In this document: piece by piece, positions 22,879 to 31,252 of the stretch | Layout: each line of letters opens with the position of its first letter | Numbering within the stretch: position 1 is the first letter of the stretch | Source: Candidatus Roizmanbacteria bacterium | GTDB lineage: Bacteria > Patescibacteriota > Microgenomatia > UBA1406 > GWC2-37-13 | NCBI GenBank assembly: GCA_016201695.1 | Contig: JACQCK010000007.1 | Span: 1-36,063, forward strand | Direction of reading: 5' to 3' | Length of the DNA: 36,063 nt | Position numbers and translations under genes: made by a program | The notes under the pieces: generated by a model | Databases searched by the model: none | Told to the model about the DNA's origin: nothing | What the model saw: the letters and a program-made list of their open reading frames with translations, nothing else

Positions 22879-23553
22879 TCATTTTGACAAACTAATTTTA
22901 TACCCGACCCCGTGTACCGTATGAATAAGCTTATGCTTGACTTCCTTATCGATTTTACGTCTTAGCGTGGTAATGAAAACGTCAACAACATTAGAAAGAC
23001 TGTCAAAATTATAGTCCCAGGTGTGCTCAATAATTTGCGTTCGGGTTACGACTTCGTTTTTATGGCGAAGTAATAATTCAAGAATGGCAAATTCTTTAGG
23101 AGTCAGGGTGATTACTTTTTTGGCGCGTGTCGCCACATGCTTAAGAGGATCTACGGCAAGATCGTCAATTGTAAGTATTGTCTGTGACTGTTTGTGGCTG
23201 CGTCTAAGAAGCGCCTGAATGCGCGATTTAAGTTCGGCAAAAGCAAACGGCTTACCAAGATAATCATCCGCACCGGCGTCCAAACCGGTAACCCGGTCTT
23301 CCACTCTTGTTCTCGCCGTAAGCATAAGGATCGGTGTCGGAATCTTCTTTTTTCTAAGCTCGAGACAAACTTTTATGCCGTTTACTTGCGGAAGTATCAC
23401 ATCGAGAATGATCAGATCGTATGTCTCGGACTTGGCTAAATAAAAGCCTTCCGCCCCGTCGAAAGCCTGATCAACCGCATACCCTTCTTCGGTCAAACCC
23501 TTTTTGACAACGTAGGACAGCCTTTTTTCATCTTCCACCAATAGAATCCTCAT
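22879..23553 (-). CDS. OmpR-family response regulator
   Basis: The 224-residue protein has a receiver domain with acidic VEDE near residue 6, phosphoacceptor Asp51 in LIILDVILP and Lys101 in LGKPF, then an OmpR/PhoB winged helix (LTPKEFAILELLL, ending VVDVFITTLRRKID, HTVHGVGYKI). It is a DNA-binding transcription regulator paired with the histidine kinase that follows. GATAAT ends eight bases before the ATG, so it may also be transcribed apart from the redox genes 54 bases upstream. Confidence 0.96.
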   Translation of the reverse strand: MRILLVEDEKRLSYVVKKGLTEEGYAVDQAFDGAEGFYLAKSETYDLIILDVILPQVNGIKVCLELRKKKIPTPILMLTARTRVEDRVTGLDAGADDYLGKPFAFAELKSRIQALLRRSHKQSQTILTIDDLAVDPLKHVATRAKKVITLTPKEFAILELLLRHKNEVVTRTQIIEHTWDYNFDSLSNVVDVFITTLRRKIDKEVKHKLIHTVHGVGYKISLSK

Positions 23554-23607
23554 CCTTCTTTATTATCTCATAAAAAGATTAAGATTTTATTAAGCCGTTC
23601 TCATTAA

Positions 23608-24561
23608 TCATACTCCGCAACTGCCGCCTTGTCGCGGCGGTGACTGAATAATTCCCTTATCGGTTAACCACTGCTTGGCGTTTCGCCAGCCGCTCGCCGA
23701 AGAATAATCCCGACTAAGGAGGACACTTCCCGGAATCTGTTTAAAGCTTTTTCCCTCTTTGTTTTTAAAGTAGAGCGCTAAATCATAGTAGTTACCCGGA
23801 AACCAGAAGGCGTTAAAGTATTTGGCCGCTTCATACATCTGATTTTCCGTCGCGCCGTTGGCCGCTAGTAACTGCAAGACGCCAAGAAGAGCCATTCCGT
23901 GATTGCAGTCTGGAAATGAGGTCGGATTATTGCAGCATGGCCGATAGATACGTGAGGAAACTTTCATAACGGTTTTTTCTTGATCGGCAGTTAAGGTAAT
24001 CAACCTGCTTTTCGAATAGTAATTCATTGCCTTTCCTTTCGCCAGACTCCAGCCGCCGGTTGAGGCGAAGTTGCCGGTTTGCCCTTGGCTTTGCTTCATC
24101 ATATCGCCATCGGTTAAAATTTTTGATTGGTTGGCCAAACCCAACGCCCAAAAAAAATTAAGCAGAAAATAAGAATTGTCTCTGGTAATGGTAATTTTTT
24201 TGTCAGTATCCTTGGTAAGAATGTCTAATTCGGCCCGGGTCAGCGGTTGACCATTTTTTTCATACGTACTTTTTAACTTATCGAAATCGATAACTCCCGC
24301 GGCAATCATTTTTGGACCCAGGTCTGCAAAAGAAACATTCAGCTGATAACCCTTGACCGGATTGATCTGTTCAAAGATATCATTTCGTTCTTTATCATTC
24401 GCTTTGGCAGCGCCAGGCGGGGTTGGTGCCGACGAAAACAATGCCGATTTGTTCTTAACCAAATTGCCGATAACCAACAAATTTAAGGCGAGGCTCACCG
24501 ACAAAAGAGGAAAACCGGCCGCTTTAAGAATCTTTTTCAGGAATTTATTAAGTTTGCTCAT
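23608..24561 (-). CDS. Membrane-anchored protein with CC-x8-C-x-H motif, unknown
   Basis: With the ATG at 24561 the protein has 317 residues: a basic start, one membrane helix (about 15-35), a Pro/Ala linker, and a large outside domain. That domain has a distinctive YRPCCNNPTSFPDCNHGMAL (Cys209, Cys210, Cys219, His221) and a C-terminal GGSCGV (Cys315). These residues could bind a metal or heme or take part in thiol exchange. I do not recognise the family by name. It follows a CcdA-like gene and a DUF1573 gene in one operon, which supports a redox or metal-handling role outside the membrane. A TTG at 24579 is an alternative start. Confidence 0.65.
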   Translation of the reverse strand: MSKLNKFLKKILKAAGFPLLSVSLALNLLVIGNLVKNKSALFSSAPTPPGAAKANDKERNDIFEQINPVKGYQLNVSFADLGPKMIAAGVIDFDKLKSTYEKNGQPLTRAELDILTKDTDKKITITRDNSYFLLNFFWALGLANQSKILTDGDMMKQSQGQTGNFASTGGWSLAKGKAMNYYSKSRLITLTADQEKTVMKVSSRIYRPCCNNPTSFPDCNHGMALLGVLQLLAANGATENQMYEAAKYFNAFWFPGNYYDLALYFKNKEGKSFKQIPGSVLLSRDYSSASGWRNAKQWLTDKGIIQSPPRQGGSCGV

Positions 24562-24563
24562 GG

Positions 24564-24578
24564 TGACAGATCCTGTCA
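24564..24578. repeat. Short palindrome before the Cys-motif gene
   Basis: TGACAG, ATC, CTGTCA. On the mRNA strand the central part holds AGGA, the only ribosome-site-like sequence before the ATG at 24561, so a hairpin there could mask it. Confidence 0.35.
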
Positions 24579-24582
24579 AGGG

Positions 24583-25401
24583 TTAGGATTTTTTGCCGAT
24601 CCGTAACAATTTATAAAAGATGAAAACCAGGATAAGAAAGGTCCCGATATCTAAAAATGGATTTTGAAAATTCTTGGCTAGATTAAATACGATGAGACGG
24701 ATCGATTTACTATACCCCTCCATCTGATTCATCTCGATTTTATTTTGATAATTGAAGATAAGAACGGCGATGCCGGAAAGAATAAAAATTCCGGCGCCTA
24801 ACAATTTAAAAACACCATATACTTTTTGCCGATTGCTACCCGATATTTTTGCGGTCATTTTTTCGTATGATAAGGAGAGGAGAAACAGAGGAAAAACAAT
24901 GCCCAGAACATAAGCGATCGAGACAATAAGGGCCTGGATGAGGGTGGGAGAGAGCGTCGTTAAAGTAACGGCCGCGAAAAGTACCGGAGCGCAACAGGCC
25001 GATGTCAAACCCGACATCACCCCCAGTCCGAAGGCCGAACCGGCAGTCAGCTTTTGATCCAATCTCGGTTTAATATGAAAAATCTGGGGAAAATGAAAGA
25101 AGGGCTTTAGTGTCGAAATTCCCATTAAAACAAGAATCAATCCGCCCGAATAATATACCTGTTTATGGTAGTCATTTAAGATAAAGACAAAGAGCCTGAA
25201 GCCGAACGCAATCGGAATGAGAACAAAAGATAAACCGAGCGAAAAAAGAATCGTGTATAGCGTCACTTTTGTTCTTTCCTTAAAGATTGTTCCCAAATAC
25301 GAAGGAAAAAGAAAGGTGATGCAACAGGGAGCGAAAAGAGCCAGAATGCCGGCAAGAAAAGAAGCGGTCAATGATATTCCGAACAAGAAACTGCCGTTCA
25401 T
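24583..25401 (-). CDS. CcdA/DsbD-like membrane thiol-disulfide protein
   Basis: The 272-residue protein has six to seven membrane helices and the paired Cys-Pro motifs of the CcdA/DsbD transmembrane family: FAPCCITFLFPSY (Cys26, Cys27) and SACCAPVLF (Cys136, Cys137). CcdA has one redox Cys at each site. The doubled Cys here recalls metal-transport variants. It would carry electrons from cytoplasmic thioredoxin to outside partners such as its neighbours. It lies three bases after the DUF1573 stop. An extra C-terminal helix follows after about residue 245. Confidence 0.85.
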   Translation of the reverse strand: MNGSFLFGISLTASFLAGILALFAPCCITFLFPSYLGTIFKERTKVTLYTILFSLGLSFVLIPIAFGFRLFVFILNDYHKQVYYSGGLILVLMGISTLKPFFHFPQIFHIKPRLDQKLTAGSAFGLGVMSGLTSACCAPVLFAAVTLTTLSPTLIQALIVSIAYVLGIVFPLFLLSLSYEKMTAKISGSNRQKVYGVFKLLGAGIFILSGIAVLIFNYQNKIEMNQMEGYSKSIRLIVFNLAKNFQNPFLDIGTFLILVFIFYKLLRIGKKS

Positions 25402-25404
25402 ATA

Positions 25405-25905
25405 TTACTTAACATTGGCCGTAACTTGGAAAATAATTTTTGGTTTACTGGGGTCGTTGGTCATAACATATACTTCCCGCTCGACCGGCCCATAGACCGG
25501 CATAATATACGGGCGATAGATGACTTTAACGGTCGCTTCGGTATTCGTGGCGACAGCAGGAAAAGTATCACTGACACTGGACATCCCGTACTCGCCGCTG
25601 CTTTTCCCCTGATAGAGAAATTGCCCGACTGTACAGTGGCAGCTTGAGGACATACGGGAAATCTGAAGCGGTCGCGTCCCGACATTTTTGATAGTAAATG
25701 TCGCCACTTTTTGATCGGATACTCTGATATTACCTAGATCAACCAGGGTTTTTTCGACTTCAGCAGCCGGCCTGTCTTTGTCGCGGAAAGAATACGTAAC
25801 GACTTTCACCTCGGCTTTATTTTCACCGGCGAAAAGAAGATAACCACCGCCGACAAAAATAACGCTGAAAAGAAGCAAACCAATAATGATATTTCTTGTC
25901 GACAT
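25405..25905 (-). CDS. DUF1573 membrane-anchored protein
   Basis: The 166-residue protein has an N-terminal membrane helix (about 7-26) and an Ig-like outside domain with DUF1573 features: VDLGNIRVSDQKVATFTIKN, GTRPLQISRMSSSCHC (Cys89, Cys91) and YVMTNDPSKPKIIFQV. The family usually has SCGCT, and this has SCHCT, a possible copper or thiol site. It is the first gene of the operon with the CcdA-like and Cys-motif genes. No good promoter is seen in the 207-base gap upstream, which holds no other gene. Confidence 0.8.
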   Translation of the reverse strand: MSTRNIIIGLLLFSVIFVGGGYLLFAGENKAEVKVVTYSFRDKDRPAAEVEKTLVDLGNIRVSDQKVATFTIKNVGTRPLQISRMSSSCHCTVGQFLYQGKSSGEYGMSSVSDTFPAVATNTEATVKVIYRPYIMPVYGPVEREVYVMTNDPSKPKIIFQVTANVK

Positions 25906-26112
25906 CGGATGAGTGTGTTTATTCGTAACTGTTAAACAAAATGTTCTTCCTGCCTGATCATGCTTACGATCTTAAGACGACTGATAGACTACTCATTTAA
26001 TCGTATGGTACAAGGAAGGGTATTAAGATTTTATGAAGAAAGAAGATACCTCCAGTATTTTTTGGCAATTTTGAGATATTCACAACTACATAAATGTGAT
26101 ACTATAAATAAC

Positions 26113-26841
26113 ATGGATCCGAAAAATGTTCCTTTGCCGACACTTCCATCACCGCCTGATCCTGCTCGATCCCCACGTGATTTTTTTGCCCTCATAATCG
26201 GCGGAATAATCATTCTTACCTTAGGATTAGCGGGCGGATTTTATCTGGGTAAACGGCAGAAACAGACCGCCTCTCTTCTTTACGTTTCTCCTGCTCTTCA
26301 AGTCGCTCCTAATATAACTGCCGATTGGCCGGTATATAAAAATGACCGATATGGATTATCCTTAAAGTATCCGCTGACTTTTTTTGTACAAAGCGCTGCT
26401 ATCGATACAAACTCGGCAGATTATTACCGACAATATTCGCAGGGACTGGATGACCCCGATGGTGTTTTTGTTGTCAGATTAGTCGAAACACAGTACAAAG
26501 ACAAGGAATTTCATTACCCGGAGATTGGCGTTCAAATTTATCAAACCAAATTGACTCCACAAGAATGGGCAGATAAAAACGGCAGTAGCGGTACGAAATT
26601 TTATCTTGGCGCCGGTGGGGTCAAAACTGCTCAAGTCGGCGATATTTCGGTAATCCAATTCGAGACCGAAGCAACAAGCTCTCACGCAACCCATACCTTA
26701 ATTAAAAACCGGCACTATTTATTTGATATTTATAAAACGGCAACCGGCATCGGCGACATACCTGACGATATTTACAGTCAAGTACTTTCTACCGTCGCCA
26801 TCTCTAACCCAGTCGCACCCGCTGTAAAAACCTCGCAGTAA
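26113..26841 (+). CDS. Single-pass membrane protein, hypothetical
   Basis: I start at ATG 26113 because the sequence before it (open to 25960) is not protein-like and AT-rich -10 candidates (TACTAT, TATAAA) sit just upstream. The 242-residue protein has a Pro-rich cytoplasmic start (PLPTLPSPPDPARSP), one membrane helix (about 24-44) ending FYLGKRQK, and an outside domain containing YKNDRYGLSLKYPLTFFV. That resembles the PsbP-like or lipoprotein folds widespread in CPR. Function unknown. Confidence 0.65.
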   Translation: MDPKNVPLPTLPSPPDPARSPRDFFALIIGGIIILTLGLAGGFYLGKRQKQTASLLYVSPALQVAPNITADWPVYKNDRYGLSLKYPLTFFVQSAAIDTNSADYYRQYSQGLDDPDGVFVVRLVETQYKDKEFHYPEIGVQIYQTKLTPQEWADKNGSSGTKFYLGAGGVKTAQVGDISVIQFETEATSSHATHTLIKNRHYLFDIYKTATGIGDIPDDIYSQVLSTVAISNPVAPAVKTSQ

Positions 26842-26919
26842 CTAAGGCTACGTCCTTCTTTTTTGATAACTTGATACTTCAAGCCCTTTCACAAACAATA
26901 AATTTTCCGGGGAAGTTGC

Positions 26920-27678
26920 CTAGACAACTTTTTGCACTACCATTACCAACCGGTGGCGGGTAAGCTTAATCCCTTTGTCGGTGGCGAACTTTGTTACGTA
27001 TTTTTTTAATACTTCTTTATCCTTTTTTGAATCAAAATCTTCAAAGATAGGCACGCCTTGCAGAAACAGATCGAGCTCGCCATAGTTAGGGTAGTATTCC
27101 AAGTAATGAAAATTACCGGCAAAAATCATTTTAAAACCAAGTGCCTGTAATTCTTTTACATTTTTATTTAACTTTGAAGTTTGCATTTGTCCGTAATTCT
27201 GTCCCCGACCGAACGTCTTTTTGAGCTCTGCCGCATCCGCTTCACCGATCCCTATTTCAAAATAATATCCGTTGGCTTTAAGAACCCGGTAATATTCTTT
27301 ATAATAAGATGGGCCTCTTCTGCAATAGGCCAGATCGAAAAAAGACTCTTCAAACAAAGTACGGGCGGCGTCCTGCAATGAATACTCTACATTTTTGCTC
27401 CTTTTCTCCCCGCTATGCTTTTTGGCGATATCCAGATTGACTTTTGAGGTATCAATTCCGTATATTTTTTTGAAAAAAGGGGCAACGGAGAGAGTAAACT
27501 TGCCGTCGGCGCAGCCGATATCCAGGGCTGTTTTTTCTTTGGCACTAAGTTCCAACAGTTTTTCTCTGAAAATCTTTTCCGGATTGCCGGTCGGATACTC
27601 ACTTTTATACCGCGGCCCGGCGCCATATCCATAGCCTCCGAACTTTTTTGCAACCCGATCGTAAAAATTTTTTGTCAT
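26920..27678 (-). CDS. Class I SAM-dependent methyltransferase
   Basis: The 252-residue protein has TALDIGCADGKFTLSV (SAM-binding motif I), YGIDTSKVNLDIA (acidic residue for the ribose), SFFDLAYCRRGPSYYKEYYRV (motif IV/V region) and a C-terminal sheet ending in LTRHRLVMVVQKVV. The substrate is not indicated. It stands alone on the minus strand with short gaps on both sides. The 128 bases upstream hold nothing I recognise. Confidence 0.85.
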   Translation of the reverse strand: MTKNFYDRVAKKFGGYGYGAGPRYKSEYPTGNPEKIFREKLLELSAKEKTALDIGCADGKFTLSVAPFFKKIYGIDTSKVNLDIAKKHSGEKRSKNVEYSLQDAARTLFEESFFDLAYCRRGPSYYKEYYRVLKANGYYFEIGIGEADAAELKKTFGRGQNYGQMQTSKLNKNVKELQALGFKMIFAGNFHYLEYYPNYGELDLFLQGVPIFEDFDSKKDKEVLKKYVTKFATDKGIKLTRHRLVMVVQKVV

Positions 27679-27806
27679 TAGCGTACTGAATCAGCAGAGT
27701 CGGAAAATTATTTTAAATAATCAACTTCATGAAAACGCTATTAAAATCGGCAGGCAAAGAAATTATTGATTTGTATTAACGCAACTCACTTATCATTTAT
27801 TTTGTC

Positions 27807-28124
27807 CTATTTTCTAATCCCGGTTAAAACTTTTACGATCATTTCCTTTGTTGGATAATCATACGATTTGCCTTGATAAAAATAAGGGCGACAGGCAACG
27901 GCGGCAAAATTAGTTGCTTTTTTAGCCAACGGATCAACGTCTTGACTATCAATAAGAATCGTCGGCGACCCCAGGAATCTGTATTTCTTGGCCTGGACGT
28001 TATTTTCTATCAGCACAATTTCCAATCTGACTTCTTCTTGGGCCGCCTTCAATGCCTCCTCTAATATTATTAAGGCCTCGCGCCAGACATGACAGCCTGA
28101 CGTGTGTAAAAGTTGTACTTTCAT
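27807..28124 (-). CDS. Thioredoxin-like protein related to alkylmercury-lyase C terminus
   Basis: The 105-residue protein has a thioredoxin-like start QLLHTSGCHVW (Cys11), a central RFLGSPTILIDSQDVDP with the cis-Pro, and ACRPYFYQGKSYDYPTKEMI (Cys78). This pattern matches small thioredoxin-fold proteins annotated near mercury-resistance and arsenic loci. Cys11 and Cys78 could form a redox or metal pair. TACAAT at 28131-28136, inside the end of the glutaredoxin gene, ends exactly six bases before the ATG, so it may have its own leaderless message in addition to operon read-through. Confidence 0.75.
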   Translation of the reverse strand: MKVQLLHTSGCHVWREALIILEEALKAAQEEVRLEIVLIENNVQAKKYRFLGSPTILIDSQDVDPLAKKATNFAAVACRPYFYQGKSYDYPTKEMIVKVLTGIRK

Positions 28125-28128
28125 ACTA

Positions 28129-28383
28129 TCATTGTATACCTAAAGCCAAATTAACCTGTTCTTTATCAAAGCCCAAGATTTTTGCCTCGGTTCCGTCGTC
28201 TTTCGTGATGTGAATACACGGTACTCCCATGGATCCGCAGATGTCAATAGCTGTTTGTACTTGGTCGGGATGATTATTTAGTACTACTTCTTCAAAATTC
28301 ATGCCTTTTTCCTTAAGATATTCTTTTAGCTGATGACAGTAAGGACACGTCGTTGTCGTATATATTTTAATTTTTGCCATCAT
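28129..28383 (-). CDS. Glutaredoxin-like protein
   Basis: The 84-residue protein is a glutaredoxin or NrdH-type redoxin: IKIYTTTTCPYCHQLKEYL (Cys13, Cys16), GVPCIHI with the cis-Pro, and ILGFDKEQVNLAL. It has an additional Cys next to the cis-Pro. It is cytoplasmic and could feed electrons to the CcdA-DUF3179 protein. A strong Shine-Dalgarno (AAAGGAGGTGA) precedes two ATG codons in tandem, and either could be the start. Confidence 0.9.
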   Translation of the reverse strand: MMAKIKIYTTTTCPYCHQLKEYLKEKGMNFEEVVLNNHPDQVQTAIDICGSMGVPCIHITKDDGTEAKILGFDKEQVNLALGIQ

Positions 28384-28401
28384 GATTCACCTCCTTTTAT
28401 T

Positions 28402-28584
28402 TTAATTTATACATTTACCGCCTAACTGACAGACCCCTCTTATCGTTTCCTGATTACAATCGGTCTGACTCAGACATAAAACTGCATTTTTTTTAAAATT
28501 GTCAGAATTATATTTTCGCTTTAGAAATAAAATAATTGTAAGTATGGATAAACACAAAACCATTATGATCGAAAACGTTTTCAT
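28402..28584 (-). CDS. Small membrane-anchored Cys protein
   Basis: From ATG 28584 the product is 60 residues, with one membrane helix (about 4-21), a basic flank (LKRKYNS) and a short outside tail holding four Cys (VLCLSQTDCNQE, GVCQLGGKC). Two disulfides or a metal site are possible. A TTG two codons upstream is an alternative start. It lies between the CcdA-DUF3179 gene and the glutaredoxin gene in the redox operon. I do not recognise the family. Confidence 0.55.
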   Translation of the reverse strand: MKTFSIIMVLCLSILTIILFLKRKYNSDNFKKNAVLCLSQTDCNQETIRGVCQLGGKCIN

Positions 28585-28638
28585 GGTCAAGTTCTAATTT
28601 AGATTAGCCGCCATAAAATTTTTAGTCAACCAGCGGCC

Positions 28639-30285
28639 CTACTTATAAAGTTCGGTTCCGGGATGAAAGGCCGCCCAAGCAAACCAGAACGTGCGAAAAG
28701 GGACAGATGTTTCTCCGGAGTTTTTGACTGTTAAAATAACTTCTCCGTCTTTTTTACCCTCGATGACGACGTCTTGACCGGCAATTTTATCGGCTATTAA
28801 TTTTTTATCGGTTAGGGCTTTTACCGTATAGGCTTTATATTTTCCGGCAACATCAAATCCATATACAACCTCTTTAAGCGGCAGCCTTTGGTCCGGTGAG
28901 TTTGGCAGACCGAAATAGATTTGATTATCTTGTTCATAAGTTCCGTAAGGGTAACGGTCGTAATTCCTGGAATATCCGGTATGCCGAGATAGGACTTGAG
29001 TATCGGGGTCCTCCCGGCGCCATTTTTGCCAGGTAGTTGTTATCAGCGACACTCTTGTTAGCACCTCATTTCTGCGGGCGGCCGGCCCGGCGATGGCTTC
29101 ACCGGTTATCTGTTGCCAAAGATTTCCTTCCAAACGATCATACATCACCAAATCATTGTTATAAAGTTTACCGGAAACGCCAAACTCGACAGACTTTCCA
29201 CCAACTTTTCGCAGAAAGGCCACCGCGCTTCCGCAAAGCGGACAAAATGTTACGGCAATCTTATCCCCGGCAATATCGTCGTTTATAATCTCATGCCAGT
29301 TGAGAATACGTTGAGGATAAGCTCTTACCACTCCATTCCTCTTGATTCCAAAGATAATGTCAGAGTTTTTGAGCCAGCGATCAGCGGCAGTCGCCGGGTC
29401 AAAATTCGGGTTATTTATCGACGGGATGCAGTCCTGACGGGCACATCCCACTTCAAGATCTTCCGGTTTGACCTTGGCGCCGGTGAAATCATCCTCTCCT
29501 GATACCGAAATCTTTGCCGATCGCTTTTTCTGTTTTAAAACCTCAAGCTGATTCTTGACCTCTTTATTACTTTCTAGTTTGCTGATGAAATCGGTGTAGG
29601 CCGGAAAAGTATCCAGCAGTTTGGCCTGAAGCACTTTATCATAGTTAGTATAAATTGCCAGCGCGGTCAAGATCATAATTACTCCAAATATTTGCTGGAT
29701 ACGGGCGGTATGTCGTGAGACATAACGACTTTTGTGAAAAAACCACGATCCTGCGGTAGCAAAAATAAAAAGCGGAATGGCTACGCCAAGTACATAGGCG
29801 ACCGTTATTAAAATGATGTTAATGTTTACCGCTTGAGTGGCGGCCAGGGTGGCAATTGTTACCAAGATGGGTCCGGCACAAGGCGACCAAACTAAACCCA
29901 GGGCTAATCCTGTCATGAATCCTCCTTTAAACCCGTCCCCGTGCTGTCTGGCCGCCCTTGTCCCGAGCGAACTTAACAGTCTAGAAACCATTCCCTCAAA
30001 AATCTGAGTCAGTTTCGGCACCACCAATGTCAATCCTAATAAGGCAATTACTATGACCGCGAACAACCGAAGTACGTTTGGGTCAAAAGGAATTATTTTT
30101 ACGATGTACGATATGGCTAGCGTAAAGAATCCAAAACTCAACATTATGCCAACGACTATTCCTAGCGGTTTTTGCTTGCCGCCGGTTGCAGATGACGACA
30201 AGATAATCGGCAAAAGTGGCCAGATACACGGCGCAAAGATTGTTATCAGGCCCGAGACAAAAGAAAATCCCAATAATATAATCAT
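28639..30285 (-). CDS. CcdA/DsbD transmembrane domain fused to DUF3179
   Basis: The 548-residue protein has two parts. Residues 1-215 are a six-helix CcdA/DsbD-type domain with IFAPCIWPLLP (Cys20) and GLVWSPCAGPIL (Cys136). After a charged linker (about 240-270) comes a DUF3179 domain: GCARQDCIPSINNPNF (Cys281, Cys286), RNGVVRAYPQRILNWHEII, FCPLCGSAVAF (Cys348, Cys351), GVSGKLYNNDLVMYDR and a C-terminal FRTFWFAWAAFHPGT. The DUF3179 part should face outside. The fusion suggests its Cys pair receives electrons from the membrane domain. It lies 22 bases after the thioredoxin gene. Confidence 0.88.
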   Translation of the reverse strand: MIILLGFSFVSGLITIFAPCIWPLLPIILSSSATGGKQKPLGIVVGIMLSFGFFTLAISYIVKIIPFDPNVLRLFAVIVIALLGLTLVVPKLTQIFEGMVSRLLSSLGTRAARQHGDGFKGGFMTGLALGLVWSPCAGPILVTIATLAATQAVNINIILITVAYVLGVAIPLFIFATAGSWFFHKSRYVSRHTARIQQIFGVIMILTALAIYTNYDKVLQAKLLDTFPAYTDFISKLESNKEVKNQLEVLKQKKRSAKISVSGEDDFTGAKVKPEDLEVGCARQDCIPSINNPNFDPATAADRWLKNSDIIFGIKRNGVVRAYPQRILNWHEIINDDIAGDKIAVTFCPLCGSAVAFLRKVGGKSVEFGVSGKLYNNDLVMYDRLEGNLWQQITGEAIAGPAARRNEVLTRVSLITTTWQKWRREDPDTQVLSRHTGYSRNYDRYPYGTYEQDNQIYFGLPNSPDQRLPLKEVVYGFDVAGKYKAYTVKALTDKKLIADKIAGQDVVIEGKKDGEVILTVKNSGETSVPFRTFWFAWAAFHPGTELYK

Positions 30286-30307
30286 AAAAAAAACCGGCGG
30301 CCAACTC

Positions 30308-30820
30308 TTATTCAGTAAACTGCGCTAACTTGGCGACAAATTGATTCCTGTCAAGAACGACCGTGTCCGGTCCGTATACTTTTTTACCGTCTTTAAGAAT
30401 AATTTTCGTCATCTGTGTTGTAATTCCGAATTCTTGGGCTAATTTTCTTTCGTTATCGTCAGTATCGCTGTCTTGCCAATTGACTCTAAAACCGACGACC
30501 TTATCAGTCGTCAAGCTATTAAATCCGGCCTCAAGCTCCGGTTCTTCGCTGCGACAGATCGGACACCAGTTGGCGTAGAAATCCAGAAATATTACTTTTC
30601 TGGACTTAAGCGCTTTATCATAGTCCGTCTGATTGAACGCTAGGTACGGTGACAATTTGCCGGCCAGCACTTTATCGGAAAAAGAACCTTTCTCTTTTGC
30701 ACTCTTGGTGGTTAGAACCGGCGCCGATACTTGCTTTTTATTTTTGGGAAAGATAAGCCCTCCGACGGCAATAATAATAATTGCGGCCAAAACAACTATT
30801 CCAGTGTTTTTCTCTTTCAT
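30308..30820 (-). CDS. Membrane-anchored thioredoxin-like protein
   Basis: The 170-residue protein has an N-terminal helix (about 7-24), a linker, and a thioredoxin domain with VIFLDFYANWCPICR (Cys86, Cys89), FRVNWQDSD, FGITTQMTKIILKDGKK and a C-terminal helix. The domain faces outside, a place to exchange electrons with the CcdA-DUF3179 protein encoded next. The gene lies 18 bases after the ArsR stop and has a strong ribosome site (AAAAGGAGGTGAG). Confidence 0.9.
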   Translation of the reverse strand: MKEKNTGIVVLAAIIIIAVGGLIFPKNKKQVSAPVLTTKSAKEKGSFSDKVLAGKLSPYLAFNQTDYDKALKSRKVIFLDFYANWCPICRSEEPELEAGFNSLTTDKVVGFRVNWQDSDTDDNERKLAQEFGITTQMTKIILKDGKKVYGPDTVVLDRNQFVAKLAQFTE

Positions 30821-30838
30821 ATGTTCTCACCTCCTTTT

Positions 30839-31216
30839 CTAATCACTAATTTTTAAACTGTGCAGAAACTTTTTTAGCCTACTTATTATCTTTGTTTTTT
30901 TTAACGAGTAGCAGATTAACTTTCCGCACTTATGAGCTTCGATCAGCCCCAATAGCTTGAGTGCGGATAGAGCATGAGAGACGGATGACTGTGAAAGGCT
31001 AAGGATATGGGCGATATCACTGACCGGAATTTCCTCTACCCGCTGTAAAAGTCGATAGATCTTGTATTTCGTCCCATCAGACAGTGCTTTGATGATGATC
31101 AGTAGCTCGCCTTCTTCCTCTGCTAAACTAACCACTCGTTTGAGGAAATCTAATTTAGACTTACTTAAATAATGCGGGTGTCCTTCGTGTCCTAAAATAT
31201 ATGAACGGTTGAGCAT
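30839..31216 (-). CDS. ArsR-family transcription regulator
   Basis: The 125-residue protein has an ArsR winged helix: IIKALSDGTKYKIYRLL, IPVSDIAHILSLSQSSVSHA (recognition helix), LKLLGLIEAHKCGKLICYSL. Two Cys (97, 102) flank the wing and the N terminus has His10, His13 and His15, so a metal or thiol signal is plausible. The classic ELCVCDL arsenic site is absent. It is the first gene of the redox operon and is expected to repress it. A near-perfect promoter ends seven bases before the ATG. Confidence 0.9.
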   Translation of the reverse strand: MLNRSYILGHEGHPHYLSKSKLDFLKRVVSLAEEEGELLIIIKALSDGTKYKIYRLLQRVEEIPVSDIAHILSLSQSSVSHALSALKLLGLIEAHKCGKLICYSLKKTKIISRLKKFLHSLKISD

Positions 31217-31223
31217 ATATAAA

Positions 31224-31252
31224 ATTGTAGTCTATTGTAAGAATCATGTCAA
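31224..31252 (-). promoter_or_regulatory. Promoter of the ArsR redox operon
   Basis: TTGACA (31252-31247), 17 bases, TACAAT (31229-31224), then seven bases to the ATG. The -10 box is the second copy of a direct repeat TACAAT-N4-TACAAT, which could be part of the ArsR operator. Confidence 0.75.
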
